From Lineus longissimus (taxonomy: Eukaryota; Nemertea; Pilidiophora; Heteronemertea; Lineidae), in the NCBI RefSeq assembly GCF_910592395.1, contig NC_088311.1, positions 374,501 to 438,500 of the forward strand: a DNA stretch of 64,000 nucleotides, in the 5' to 3' direction. Below the pieces are notes generated by a model. That model made no database searches and was not told the origin of the DNA. It saw nothing but the letters and a program-made list of their open reading frames with translations. Within the stretch, counting starts at the first letter, position 1, and every line of letters starts with the position of its first letter. This document shows positions 37,301-44,996 of this stretch, in pieces. Position numbers and translations under genes: made by a program.

Positions 37301-40300
37301 CAGCCCGGTGATGGCACCCGCCAGGCTAAGATTCTCTATAGATTTGACATCCTGCCAGCCGGCCTCTTCAACCGAGTGCAGGTGCGACTCTACCAGATCT
37401 CTGACAGCTCGTCCATGTGGAAGCGTGGCTCACTGCTGAGGAAGAATGATCACATTGGCCTCATGATCATGAGAGGGTACGTCTTGCACTGGTAAACTAT
37501 AACATCTGCTCACCGGCTCATGTGTTTGCACAGTTTGTACACTTGTAGTCTTACATTCACCAGTACTGTTTAGGCTGTGGTGATTCATGGAGTTGTGCCT
37601 CCTGATGTAGACATCTTTTCAGTTCTATGATCTGGCTTCCCTGCATTTGCACATTTCATGCATAGAGTGTAAACTTGTGAGTATACGTGATTCTTGTTTC
37701 AGTGGATCCGAGGTGTTGGTGAAAGCCCAAGGTGTGCGGCCTGAGAATATCATCTTCTTGGTGCATGAAGTGTTTGAGAGTGTCATCTTTGAGTTCTTCA
37801 AGGGCGTCAGCTATGAGTACTTGATTCCCTGCTTGGACTGTATGAAGGTAGCGACTCAGATGGAAATGTTGAGCTATTGTGGCTGAGGCCATGATACCTA
37901 TGCCACAATGTCATAGTGTAGTTTGTATGTGGACAAATTGAAAGTCATCTCACTTTGAAATCTTACTCACTGTGTACTAGATAGATGTGTTACCAGATGG
38001 AACTACTTTAGATAAGGTTTCTCATGGACATGAGCTGGATAGTGGACAACTGCATTTGTATTCAAGCTCAAGTTTGGGGAACTTCCCTTTTTCAGAATGC
38101 ATGTGAGAATGCCACGATGTTCTCATCGACGATCCTGCGTCGTGCCATCATGCTGAAGGCTCCATTCATCCAGTGCCATTCATCATTCCACTCATTGCCG
38201 ATATCAGATGTACAAGGTAAAGACAGTCCCTCAATGTTAGCCAGAGATTATCTAGCAGTTCTCCTGTTGATTTCATGACAATCCAATGCATTTTCAAGTT
38301 GTTCTCTTCACTTGTTAGAGTGACATTCTCTGAGTGATGTAAGTCTCTGACCTTGGTACAACTGGCGTGAGTATGATGTATAAGGGTGGTTGGTACAAGG
38401 TCAGTTGAGGCCACCCATTCACCTGAAGTGTCAACTTGGTTTATTTTGATACTGTAAATCACTGGCAATGGCGATGCCAAGAGTACATGTATCTCTATGT
38501 TTTCCAGGTTGCATGCCTCCTGAGATGTCCGATGACTTTAACCTGCAGTTCCACATGACGATGAAGGATCTGGACAGGATGCATGACAGCTTCTCATACG
38601 ACTGTGGCTTTATTTACTGCCAGGCTGATGTGCCACAAGAGGGCTCGGAAGCCATTCACCCAATACGCCTCGTCAAGGACCTCCAGACTATGGAGAATGG
38701 TTATAAGTGGTGAGACGTCAAGACTTTCTGTCTGGGATAACACTGTCTTGGAGTAGGCTTGTCCCCCAAATAGGAAACATGCAGCTAAGACATGGGCAAA
38801 ATTCTGAAGGAGTGGCCTGCTTTTCTCGACAGTAGCAGGAGTTGACTGAACTGTCACAAGAAGAGTCCTGGACTCTCTATCCCCCTCCCCTTGTTCTCCT
38901 GAGCAGCAAGAGACTTGGTATGAGGTGGTGGGACTATGCCTGCCCAAGTTGTTCCTCAAGGTTACTGTGCCTCGAGACAAGAAAAGGTTCAACTCCTCTT
39001 TCTGCATCATTTCTCTGTTTTGGTTTCATTTCCAGTTGGCACAATGAAGACTTGCAGTCACTACCTCTGAATGATGTCTTGAAAAACATCGGAGACTGTA
39101 AGGTAATTGCTTATTAAAACTGATCGATTAACAGAAACTGTATCACCTGTAATTTCATGATATGTAGATGTATCACACATCTAATGTCAAAAAGATGTGA
39201 AAAGTTATGTCTTATTTTCTATTTCAGTGCATAATTCTGTTCATCTCGTCCAACTTCACCAGAGATGACTTCTGTGGCAAGATTTTCCGATTCGTCTACG
39301 ACATCTTGAAGAAGCCTGTCCTCCTGGTGACCCTTGGCCAAGGTCATCAATGGCGTGAATCGGACATCGGCATCAAGATCACCCACAAGGTCTACATCAA
39401 CATGCAGAAGTCCTGGCTGTATAATGCCAAGTTGGTGGCGCTCGAGAAACAGATCAGATCAATCGTCAGGAGTGACAGGGTAGGTTCAGAGATAGATCTC
39501 ATGCTTGACATGTCACAACTGAACTGAACTGAACTTCAAATAATGATGTCTATTCTGAAATGAAACTTTTCTGTGTAATTGCAGGTCCAGCATCGTTGTG
39601 ACGTGTTCATCAGCTACTCGTGGTTGAACAGCATCGCGGCAATCCAAGCAGGCCACGTCACTAGAAAGGAGAATGCAATGGGTTTTGGTGACCCAAGAGA
39701 AATCAAAGAGTTCCTTGAGAAAAACGGTGTGACTTGCTGGATCGATATCGAGAAAACAGGAGTGGTGAGTGACGTTTAGACCTCCTCTATACTGGTGGCA
39801 AGTGTTCACCAGACAGAGTCAACCCACGTGATGAAGAGGTCAGAACTAAACCAGTTGGTTTCCTCAATGATAAAATGACGTTGACTCGGAATCTCCAAGA
39901 AACTCAGAAACCGAAATGAACTCATCGGAGGAGAGGCTCCGAAGCTTTGGATGAGTATTTCAGTGGTCTTTCTTGTGTGTTCTTCAGGACGGCCTGTTTG
40001 AAGAGATAGCCCAGGGTCTGAAGCAATGTAAGGTCATGGTCGCCTGCATTTCAAATGAGTACGCGTTGTCAAGTAACTGTCAGATGGAGTTCAGGTTTGC
40101 TGCTGTGACCTTGAAAATGCCTATTGTCCTTGCTGTGGTTGGCACAGGTTACGCTTGGGAGTCGACTGAGGTAAGAGATAGAAACGCACGTGTATGTTTG
40201 ATCATCCTCCACATCTTAGTTTTACCCCATTCATGTAGGAGACACTTTCAGTGGTAATACCTCCATGAGTACGTCCGGTAACTGATGTTACACCGAGGCC

Positions 40301-43300
40301 AATGTTCCTCAGCCCCTGGTACCTCTGTGAGGTGATGGGCTCTAGTCCTTGTCAACGCATGCCTTCGTATGATTGTCAAGCCCCAGGTTCATTCAATAGC
40401 ATATGACGTTGACCTGATGGTATTGGCCTCTTCATTGTTTACAGATCGGCCTTCTTTCTCTCGGCCATGATAAGAGTAACTTCCAAATCAATAACAGCGA
40501 GTGTTATGACCAGCTGCTACGAGATGTCCGCGAGAAGTTAAGCCTTGTTGATCAACCAGAGGAGATTATTAGTAATCCTGGTCAGCCACACGGATTCAGG
40601 GTGAGTCGAGAAGCTTCTGTTGACGTCTAGCTGGCCAAGATCCCTTCTACGAGGGTGTAAAGCAGCTTTCACTTTTAGATTGGGATTCTTTGCATAACAT
40701 ATTAAGAATTGCCTTCAGAAGCTACAGACTTTCACCCTTGCTTGTTAATCAAGTCTTTCTTGCCATTTCTTGATGCTTTCTTCAAAATTCAGTTGATTTT
40801 AGAGAGTGAGTTTTACCTTGGCCGGATGTAGTGTCCCTCGATGAAATAGTTGAGTAGTTAGGTGGAGAAAAGTCTAACACACTGTGTGTTTCTTTCCAGG
40901 AATTGTACGAGTTAGCACAGAGAAAATTTATGCGGCAATTCTCCGGCTATGCTGAGAATGGTCATGAGTATCCGAGGCTTTTTGTAGTGGATACAGTAGC
41001 GCCATCAAAGGCTGATGATAAGACTAGCGTGAAGGATGCCGAGGCATTGGAACTGGAGATAGCAGATGTCAGCCAGGAGGGGGAGGCGGTGATCAAAGAT
41101 GCCACTGACTTCTGCTTCAGGATCTTGTGTGAATATGAAGAGGTACGACGTCTGCCTTAGGTTCACCTTCAAGAAGCCAATGTCACGTTTGATCTTGCTG
41201 GTTGTCGCTTAAAACCAATAGGTTGTCAGTCGTTATGGGCCAAAGTGTTTTGAATTCGTGGTGAAGGAAAATGATATTTCTGGCTGGGGCAGAGTCTCTA
41301 TTTTGTGCTCCTTCCTTGGGATGCCAGACATAGGTGCTAGCATGCCATCTTGTGCCAAAGAACTAATGACTGTATAACATGTATGACAAAGGTATCAGTC
41401 TCTGATTAACGATTTCATTGATGATTTTCCCCTCCTCAGGGTTGGCACGTGTGTCATGATGGTTTCCCCATCAACATGGTCGGCAGTGAACTCAGCCAAC
41501 TTTGGAAGACAAGTGCTCCATATTTTGGCCGCATGCTGAAGCTTCTCAAGCACAGCAACATCGACCTCAATTGTTTTGGAACATTGGACGGAGATCTGTT
41601 GATTGATACTCTTGAAACTGTAAGTTGTAAAGTGAGTTTTTGAAACCTGGCTGCTGGGTAACAATTTGGACGCGTGTGCTCAATCAGCGTGAGCAGTAAT
41701 GCTGGCATTAAGGCTCTTATGTGTTTGTCATTTGGGGAGCTTATACGATACCGTGTCGTCACAGTCTATTTACTGCACTTGCCTACTTAGGCATAACAGG
41801 ATTGGCCAAATATTGCCCTCCATTCTAGTTATTGTTGTGTCACACTACTGGAAATTGGCCTCTATTCTAGTTATTGTTGTGTCACACTACTGGAAATTGG
41901 CCTCTATTCTAGTTATTGTTGTGTCACTACTGGAAATGACTTTGACGTTTATTACTTCTTTTCATTTCATTGTCTTCCTCTAGAATGTCGGTGTGAATGT
42001 TGATCTGAAACCGATCTACCAAGAAATCAGGGAACACATCATACGCAAGGATTATGAGATGACGTATGGTGGACTCAAGCTGTAAGTGATCCCTTCAATA
42101 TTCCATTGACAATAGATAATCAATATCTTGTCGACCAGCATTTGACCTTTATGAGTGAGAAGGTCTCAAGGTCTTGATGCTAAGTGACTGATGTTGGGGA
42201 CCACAGCAGAATTTGAACTCTAACTGCTACAGTCAGTCCACATCAGGGTACACAGGCAGCAGCACTACCACTGTGCATCAGGGTTTATCTCCAGGTCGAG
42301 TGACCGTGACGAGTAAGAGGTGAGCCCACAAACCTGGTGAAACCTATCTCTTTCCTCATTGCAGATGCTACCTCCCAAATGGCAAGTACCTGTGGTTATG
42401 TGACCAGCACCAGAACCTCCCGAGAGTGACCGTCCTTCAGAACGAGGCTTCACCAAGCAGTGCATCAGAGACGGAGCTCACTGAAGACGTCCTCCTCGAG
42501 AAGTTGAATAAATTTAGTAAGTTTGGTTTTCATTAGAGCAGATTGTGTTAATGTTGGCTTTGTAAAACGTTTCCATGTATTTACCTGTTCTCCACTCAGA
42601 AGTTTGAAGCTTCGTTTTCCTTGTATGAACCAAAATGGACTGTTGGATGTTGTTTACTGCTCTTTCTCTGACATACACATCAGTGATGTGCTTTTTATCA
42701 CCATAATTTAGCTTCTTAATGTTTGTTGTTTTCCTTGCAGATGAGAAGGAAACTACCAATAAATTCCCAAAGGCTAGACATCACAAACAAGGAAAGCGAC
42801 AGAAGAAACAAAAAGGAGGCAAGTTTGATCAAAAAGTTGAGAGAGGTGACAAGCTGGGTGAAGGAGGGAGGGAGGTAGAGAAGGGGAGAGGAGGGAATGA
42901 GGGAGATGTGACTTCAGCCAATGGAAGTGAGGCAGTGGTTGAACCAAGCGTTTCTAATAAGGGAGATGTGACTTCAGCCAATGGAAGTGAGGTAGTGGTT
43001 GAGCCAAGCGTTTCTAATGGACATGAAGAAACTTATCAACAAAGAGAAGACAGTGTTGGACCTGCTGGAGCAGAAAGTGATGGTAAAGGGGGGAAACCTA
43101 GTGTGAGGGATGATGATACAAGTGTTGCACATTCATTCAAGGAAGCGAGTCGTAAACCTGGACAATCTGGTCTGGTCGACAGGGAGATGTTGTCTGTTGT
43201 GAAGGAGAAAGTTCCTGGAGCGGTGAGGGTGCGTCCAAAGACTGCCCCAGCGCCAAGTCAGACAAGGCCGAGGATACAGAGAGCCAACTCCATTGCTGAG

Positions 43301-43339
43301 AGTGCTCCTTACACCAGTAAAGCTTGTGTCATACTCTAG
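12923..43339 (+). CDS. Tandem ROCO protein: LRR-ROC*-COR-Cys-LRR-ROC-COR-TIR*-TIR-CAAX
   Basis: Forty-six exons, all phase-compatible, give 2906 residues. Approximate residue layout: AMN1/F-box-type LRR 60-180; first ROC-like domain 185-390 without a P-loop but with a G4-like HKED; COR 395-700 (VILDVQWLMDV); PCRGEC and CQKCG metal-ligand-like cysteines 700-790; unassigned region 790-1265; LRRs 1290-1640; ROC with P-loop GLGGAGKTSL near 1672, DFAGQT and GTHADQ; COR 1852-2140 (VVINPQWIVDV, then IPCLDC); degenerate TIR 2140-2290; TIR 2312-2440 (CDVFISYSW, SSNCQMEF); unknown C-terminal segment to 2707; low-complexity basic tail ending CVIL. ROCO proteins are LRR-GTPases that dimerise through COR; TIR domains signal in innate immunity and axon or cell death, and some cleave NAD+. 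The likely role is membrane-anchored immune or stress signalling (inference). Exon 1 (ATG 12923) may be preceded by a 5' UTR exon. A two-gene model split near 31667-31954 is possible but no promoter or poly(A) signal supports it. Confidence 0.82.
13445..13944 (+). repeat. 5' LTR (500 bp)
   Basis: Begins TGTTGTAT and ends ATACAACA. It holds a GA microsatellite at about 13717-13751, a TATA-like TTTTATAAT near 13787, and AATAAA at 13876-13881. An 81-codon ORF inside it occurs in both LTRs and is not considered a gene. Confidence 0.95.
13945..13962 (+). other. Candidate primer-binding site of the retrotransposon
   Basis: The sequence directly after the 5' LTR is TGGCGACCTTCCCAGGAC. TGG is the complement of the tRNA 3' CCA, so an 8-base match to a tRNA ending GGTCGCCA is implied. 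A tRNA-Ser primer, as in mag-lineage elements, is possible, but I did not match a specific tRNA. Confidence 0.55.
13963..14936 (+). other. Retrotransposon 5' leader
   Basis: About 970 nt between primer-binding site and gag ATG without a convincing ORF. It should hold the packaging signal. The part near 14500-14620 has repeated AGACATTTTATAAACTTTT-like units. Confidence 0.6.
14937..16175 (+). CDS. gag: Gag polyprotein of the retrotransposon
   Basis: 412 codons from ATG 14937 (context TAATAATGG). The frame is open further upstream to 14874, but the first Met is at 14937. A retrotransposon gag (capsid) region spans about residues 40-185 (LWAEGKVFPTIANLRAQF; LAAQRIHY). An Arg/Ser-rich linker follows at about 260-320 and one CCHC zinc knuckle, CYFCHKPNHVWRNC, at about 325-338, for nucleic-acid binding. 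Gag assembles the cytoplasmic particle around the RNA genome. It ends at TAG 16173-16175, directly after a slippery heptamer, and pol continues in the -1 frame. Confidence 0.9.
   Translation: MEGPADPAPPAFRGTDFLPPLFDGEVIDHDICHAHILSFMDYLHFHNLHEPANAAEMIHIITLFKARLHGKARLWAEGKVFPTIANLRAQFMQRFSPTHSNFANVKHFHSLSHTPGDSAEMTLNKIRLAAQRIHYNEVQVRDKFLQVLPTNCQAAVIMAAPADADVAVLVERAQQYLDFSEPDRPTTANKQVSFITDQVHVTTASASTNSSACAVDRLTEQLAALRTEVQDLSIEVRTQPQVHFSQPQSNSDTGARTYSSNYRSSSPSPVSHQSRRPSRSPARDRYRYSHRVSSRSPCRDSRRSQGSYGISRSGNSPRRATSNIVCYFCHKPNHVWRNCYTYQNMVSRGMNPTFMPVRPPAPPFSPSHYQPSDNGQQFRQDTRCPQPYPFQSYKPDNRSRFDQYSGPQQQNF
16166..16172 (+). promoter_or_regulatory. Programmed -1 ribosomal frameshift site (A AAT TTT)
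   Basis: In the gag frame the last codons read CAA AAT TTT TAG, so the heptamer A AAT TTT fits the X XXY YYZ rule and abuts the stop codon. After slipping back one base the frame reads TTA GAT AGG AGA and runs without a stop into pol. A small stem GGAGA (16179-16183) with TCTCC (16208-16212) could stimulate it; the stem is weak. Confidence 0.85.
16172..20992 (+). CDS. pol: Pol polyprotein (protease, RT, RNase H, integrase), made by -1 frameshift
   Basis: The pol frame is open from before the slip site at 16166-16172 to TGA/TAG at 20992, with no ATG near its start. Counting residues from 16262: aspartic protease LFDSGATETL at 40-49; reverse transcriptase about 300-560 with VVTDFRFLN near 373 and a catalytic VHDD at 478-481 in place of the usual YxDD; RNase H about 620-745 with acidic residues in YSDTS, ELELLG, FVDHSS and LADFLSRA; integrase zinc region with HH near 1040 and CDRC near 1083; DDE core at D1113 (SMDF), D1172 (SDAAAS) and E1207 (AERQ). 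A C-terminal extension of about 250 residues follows without a chromodomain that I can recognise. No stop or frameshift breaks the frame. Confidence 0.9.
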   Translation, partial: LDRRSTNCHLDASPTLFSAQHSGDQHSSDHLSSSYNPHSEYLGESSADIQLTSRNYAKGYLPTGQGLVILFDSGATETLIGLETVRDSPYLSKLPKVDIKPIKFRIGNGEFLFAKQAIKPKLTIQGNHFNVYCVIAENFIGPDILLGTSTMKELKGSLDFITNSFKVRSKKAWLRPTVNTVIRPGQVRVIHVKGKLPHHMKNSALILNSSSHLSRFCPSTMMVKLKHGLAPIRIYNHSRKPVNIRSDKPIVFTNLDDFIHVTQSLSPSCLKQNQPCAPSQPPVDDQDSHLSARDILRRDVKLDHSILSTPEQASVYDILENHAPAFSLRGEVGTCPNFEVDIHLKDETPFYIRPYPVAEENKPLIDKELDKLVKLGILHQGHTSYSSPILLVKKKDSTEKRVVTDFRFLNSRVHCANQDFTPLKTILARIGQSNCKVLSVIDLKSAFHCLPLSRRAQAYTGISAYNGGRTFYYRRLPMGLSISPSIFSQKINDILSNIPNSNLFCCAVHDDILIFSKDKKEHTVHLQQIFQALIANGLKISPKKCRLFQTRVVYLGHVLSISPDGFVQISAMNDKCLSIRNMKTPTCQKAVRRFVGAVSYLSQYLPRLQELLTPLHELTRKSKHFHWQPHHEIAFHTIKDLLIKPPVLNAPTTRGEFRLYSDTSRIATGSYLAQYSDGQERIIAYYSKRLPKAAKNYSVSELELLGLLINVTAFQYLLQDRTFQAFVDHSSLVQIVKSKKQPPTTRLQKLLERLSPYSFQLSYMPGKELVLADFLSRAPLDDDTELDRIMPIAFQAQSPVIYELESLSTPVQEHAFYTLPLPEKIVTRSYAKKMNIPVPLLHRPKPIPKPRTHVPCQQTVSVAPTHTPLVNGIQNNVPPVSILPKAPRVPIVTSTVAPPVSVIPFVLQQNDKSQSSTKVADEPRLIDSALPPSSVVEEYSDDILDLLVRPTPLVPRIDSMHTKHVPDQASLNKVLKIIRRKVIRDYNLPIEAQQLSTAQQTSPYFKPIYDYLVHDILPADKKAARVVSIKSEQYLTFNGILFRIFFPTNSENFCFQLAVPEKYIDTIIGQHHGSGLLLGHGGCTRTYLTIRKNFYFPSMFQRIVSYIQSCDRCQQLKGKSDTMRTFHERIPASFEPFQTISMDFKSMPTSPSGYRHMLVVTCAMTRFVVAVPLKTIDAPTVCEALLQKVITLFGVPSVIVSDAAASLTGHLVELLCATLGIQQKLVSVENHGSLMAERQIKSIADLIKANLLEYGVSWTQFVSTAVYTYNSFSSAHLGGYSPFYLLFLREPADLSTLNFKPCLGLSRSHAEYVQHLRQKFQNVSKCMLQLQEHQQLSQNAKIANKLQKSPIYAEGQLVYLHKPNTTGMTANTRKFKTLWVGPFVIHQVLDRTHYIIADLKGNIIPDIFNFARLKPAFLRATGQKNVAHLQQLQNLLHKADKAQDEKAVHAAYALDFTDETGSAHESTTYRGDIYASQAELCDFNIHLSHAEGNHGMIAPSVLSTKQQDDLSRLTWQSPSEFDYTTLKRARFKNGCLELLLSVPFGQKQFSYWWSPQFEPHVVSIVQFVLSAKDIRCTGCPNPLKMFKDKTIHDKSHILAKSQEKSD
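20993..21995 (+). other. Retrotransposon 3' non-coding region
   Basis: About 1 kb AT-rich sequence with no env-like ORF. An A-run (about 21947-21958) precedes the 3' LTR by some 40 nt. Only GGGA abuts the LTR, so no good polypurine tract is visible. Confidence 0.6.
21996..22495 (+). repeat. 3' LTR (500 bp)
   Basis: Same length and sequence as 13445-13944 at a constant offset of 8551. AATAAA lies at 22427-22432, in the sense of the host gene. Confidence 0.95.
23794..24194. repeat. 44-bp minisatellite, about 9 copies, ROCO intron 5
   Basis: Period 44 (starts at 23794, 23838 and so on), each unit with GATATCCTGACAGAGCCTGG. Copies differ at only a few positions. Confidence 0.93.
24500..24552 (+). 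repeat. Possible tRNA-derived SINE relic
   Basis: GGTCATGGGTTCAGTTCCC resembles a tRNA T-arm / pol III B box, with TAGCACCAGTCACC upstream like a degraded A-box half. It lies in ROCO intron 6. Not a functional tRNA. Confidence 0.35.
25867..26165. repeat. 37-bp minisatellite, 8 copies, ROCO intron 9
   Basis: Period 37 from 25867 to about 26163, core GGTGAGACTGCAGGTCTGC. Each unit contains a donor-like GGTGAGA and an acceptor-like CTGCAGG, though the true acceptor is at 26335. Confidence 0.93.
29856..30220. repeat. 67-bp minisatellite spanning an exon 3' end and its splice donor
   Basis: Period 67, copies starting at 29856, 29923, 29990, 30057, 30124 and 30191. Each carries GTCTTGAGTCAAGGTGAG, the last bases of exon 18 plus its donor, so six equivalent donors lie in a row (GT at 29878, 29945, 30012, 30079, 30146, 30213). 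Confidence 0.92.
31776..31822. repeat. 17-bp tandem repeat, 3 copies
   Basis: Three copies of CTTGATTCAGGAGTGCC in ROCO intron 22. Confidence 0.85.
32943..33703. repeat. 25-bp minisatellite, about 30 copies, with higher-order structure
   Basis: Unit ATGTTGGCATCTTGACA plus a variable CTAGCAG, CTGGCAG, CTTGCAG or CCTAGCAG end. Variant order repeats after 13 units: units 5-17 match units 18-30, except for a 15-nt shortened unit near 33632. It fills most of ROCO intron 24. Minus-strand ORFs across it are repeat artefacts. Confidence 0.95.
34248..34450. mobile_element. Degraded transposon end, pogo/Tigger-like
   Basis: TACAGTAAAACCCCTGTCGC at the start resembles the terminal repeat of the MITE at 5092, and short GACCACCCCG / GACCATCCCG motifs recur. 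No matching opposite end is visible, so this is a fragment inside ROCO intron 26. Confidence 0.5.
35061..35176. repeat. 29-bp tandem repeat, 4 copies
   Basis: Four copies of a 29-bp unit (AAAGGCTCCTTACAGGTGG core) in ROCO intron 27. The last one runs into unique sequence at about 35176. Confidence 0.88.
35575..35655. repeat. 24-bp tandem repeat, 3 copies
   Basis: Three copies of GTGGTGATCTCAGCATTGAT-type units in ROCO intron 28. Confidence 0.85.
41814..41935. repeat. 42-bp tandem repeat, about 3 copies
   Basis: Units carrying ATTCTAGTTATTGTTGTGTC repeat with period about 42 just upstream of ROCO exon 44. Confidence 0.85.
42195..42285 (-). repeat. Possible tRNA-derived SINE relic, minus strand
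   Basis: On the minus strand CAGTGGTAGTGCTGC resembles a pol III A box and about 45 nt later GAGTTCAAATTCTG resembles a B box, the spacing of a tRNA. It lies in ROCO intron 44 and has no cloverleaf I can close. Confidence 0.45.
42900..43019 (+). repeat. 60-bp in-frame tandem duplication in the ROCO tail
   Basis: Two near-identical 60-bp copies give a 20-residue repeat with the core GDVTSANGSE and VVEPSVSN. They differ by a few bases, so the duplication is young. Confidence 0.85.
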
Positions 43340-44205
43340 ATTCCTACAGCATGTAGTTCAAGAATTGTTGGCTAGTTGTGACAGTACATTACAGTACAGT
43401 ATTGGAGCAGGGACAGTACATTACAGTACAGTATTGGACTAGGGACAGTACATTACAGTACAGTATTGGACTAGGGACAGTACGTTACAGTACAGTATTG
43501 GACTAGGGACAGTACATTACAGTACAGTATTGGACTAGGGACAGTACATTACAGTACAGTATTGGACTAGGGACAGTACATTACAGTACAGTATTGGAGT
43601 AGGTAATCTGTGTATGTCTACTACTCTGATATGCTGTCATGAGCGTCAAGCAAGGAAGTTAGGGAGTCATCATAGTTATCTTTGGTTCCGTCATTGATCT
43701 CCTCCAAAACTACCAAGTCTTCATTCTCTTTTTTCATACCCACTTATCACAAATATGCCTCGGGAACTATGAAATCCAAACTGAACTGATTATGGCAATT
43801 CTGCACTTTGTTACTGTTGTCACGATATGAGGTTGCCTTATTGCTGCTGCTGTATTAAGATTGTAGTCAGGTAGGTGTTAGTTGTATGAATGGTTGAATG
43901 TATCCGAGTAACATGCATATACAGACGCTTTGTATGATGATCTCTTTTATTATTCCCATTGAGGAACAAACCGTCCAGGAGTGCAATTTTTTTTCTCCAA
44001 AAATCAACATATTAAACACACAATGTGATGGCAAATTTTGCCTTTTTAGTTTACATATCCACATCTACATGTATTCAGATTGCCACTATAGACCTTGTGT
44101 CATTCTTCATGTACATGCTCTGATTTTATTTATATATTCTATTGAAGAGATTCTATTTTAGATTGAAGTTTATTACTTTGTGTCAATAAATGATCAATTC
44201 TTTTA
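43340..44205 (+). other. ROCO gene 3' UTR
   Basis: AATAAA at 44185-44190 in TGTCAATAAATGATC marks the likely end. The UTR contains a 32-bp minisatellite. Confidence 0.75.
43379..43605. repeat. 32-bp minisatellite, 7 copies, in the 3' UTR
   Basis: Units of 32 bp (GACAGTACATTACAGTACAG core) with one or two variants. They would be part of the mature mRNA. Internal TACAGTACA motifs are self-complementary-prone. Confidence 0.92.
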
Positions 44206-44990
44206 TTAGTATTTGAACGTTTATGTCTTGCCTACTTAATTGCTCCAGTCCTGAGAGATCGAGACGGTCACAAACTGATAAAATCTGGTCCACAGTGAGA
44301 AATGAGACTCAACCAGATTAAATACATGTAGGCCCCACAGTGTAGTGAGAAATTAGACTCAACCAGATTAAATAGGCCCCACAGTACAGTGAGAAATGAG
44401 ACAGTCACAACCAGACTGCATCATCCCCCACAGTGCCAGTCACAACCTTAATCAGCCCCACAGTGAGAAATGAGAGTCACAACCAGTCCTGGCACAAGTA
44501 AGCCGTAGCCCCTATCCTTTACCAACATGGTGAGAGTGATGAGACAGTCACAACCATAGATTCAGACCATGGATATTCCCCTCCCCAAGTAAGTAACTGA
44601 GAGAGCCGGAACAGCCACACAAGGAGGGGGGGTTGAAGACCACACCAAATCGGCCTCCGCATCTGTCATGACCAAAATGAATTGGTCACTGTGAGAGAGA
44701 GATGAGGCAACTCAACATGGTGCGATTGAGATTGGTGTTATGACTCCATTGAATTGGCCCTGGCAGCTCAATCGTGTGAGACAGTCACACCCAAACCAAA
44801 GGGAACTTGGCAGCCACACTGTAGTCTTCTCAGAATGCAGAGAGATAAGACAGTAACAAGACTGCTTGGCTGCCCTACTGTCTTGCAAACATGGTGAGAA
44901 GGAGAAATGATCACAACTTGATCATGTCAACCATGGAAGCTCCACCACCATGCTGCGGACACAGTGATGTCACAACTCGTAGGATTGGAC
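44206..44990. repeat. Degenerate CACAGTGAGAAATGAGA-type repeat region
   Basis: Irregular copies of a motif with GTGAGAAATGAGA and CACAACCAGA recur every 40-70 bp. No gene is visible. The region lies between the 3' ends of the ROCO gene and ZYG11B. Confidence 0.6.
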
Positions 44991-44996
44991 CTAGCA

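Larger units (their letters stand above)
31955..43339 (+). other. Exon map of the ROCO gene, exons 23-46 (LRR, intact ROC-COR, TIRs, tail)
   Basis: Exons: 31955-32371, 32634-32831, 33747-33890, 34125-34245, 34739-34939, 35250-35415, 35737-36249, 36360-36441, 36659-36805, 36974-37138, 37283-37476, 37703-37847, 38096-38216, 38508-38709, 39036-39102, 39228-39479, 39585-39764, 39988-40170, 40445-40600, 40900-41142, 41440-41619, 41984-42081, 42365-42516, 42741-43339 (TAG). The P-loop is split between exons 28 and 29: AAGACAAG joins CTTAATG to read GKTSLM. Confidence 0.85.
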
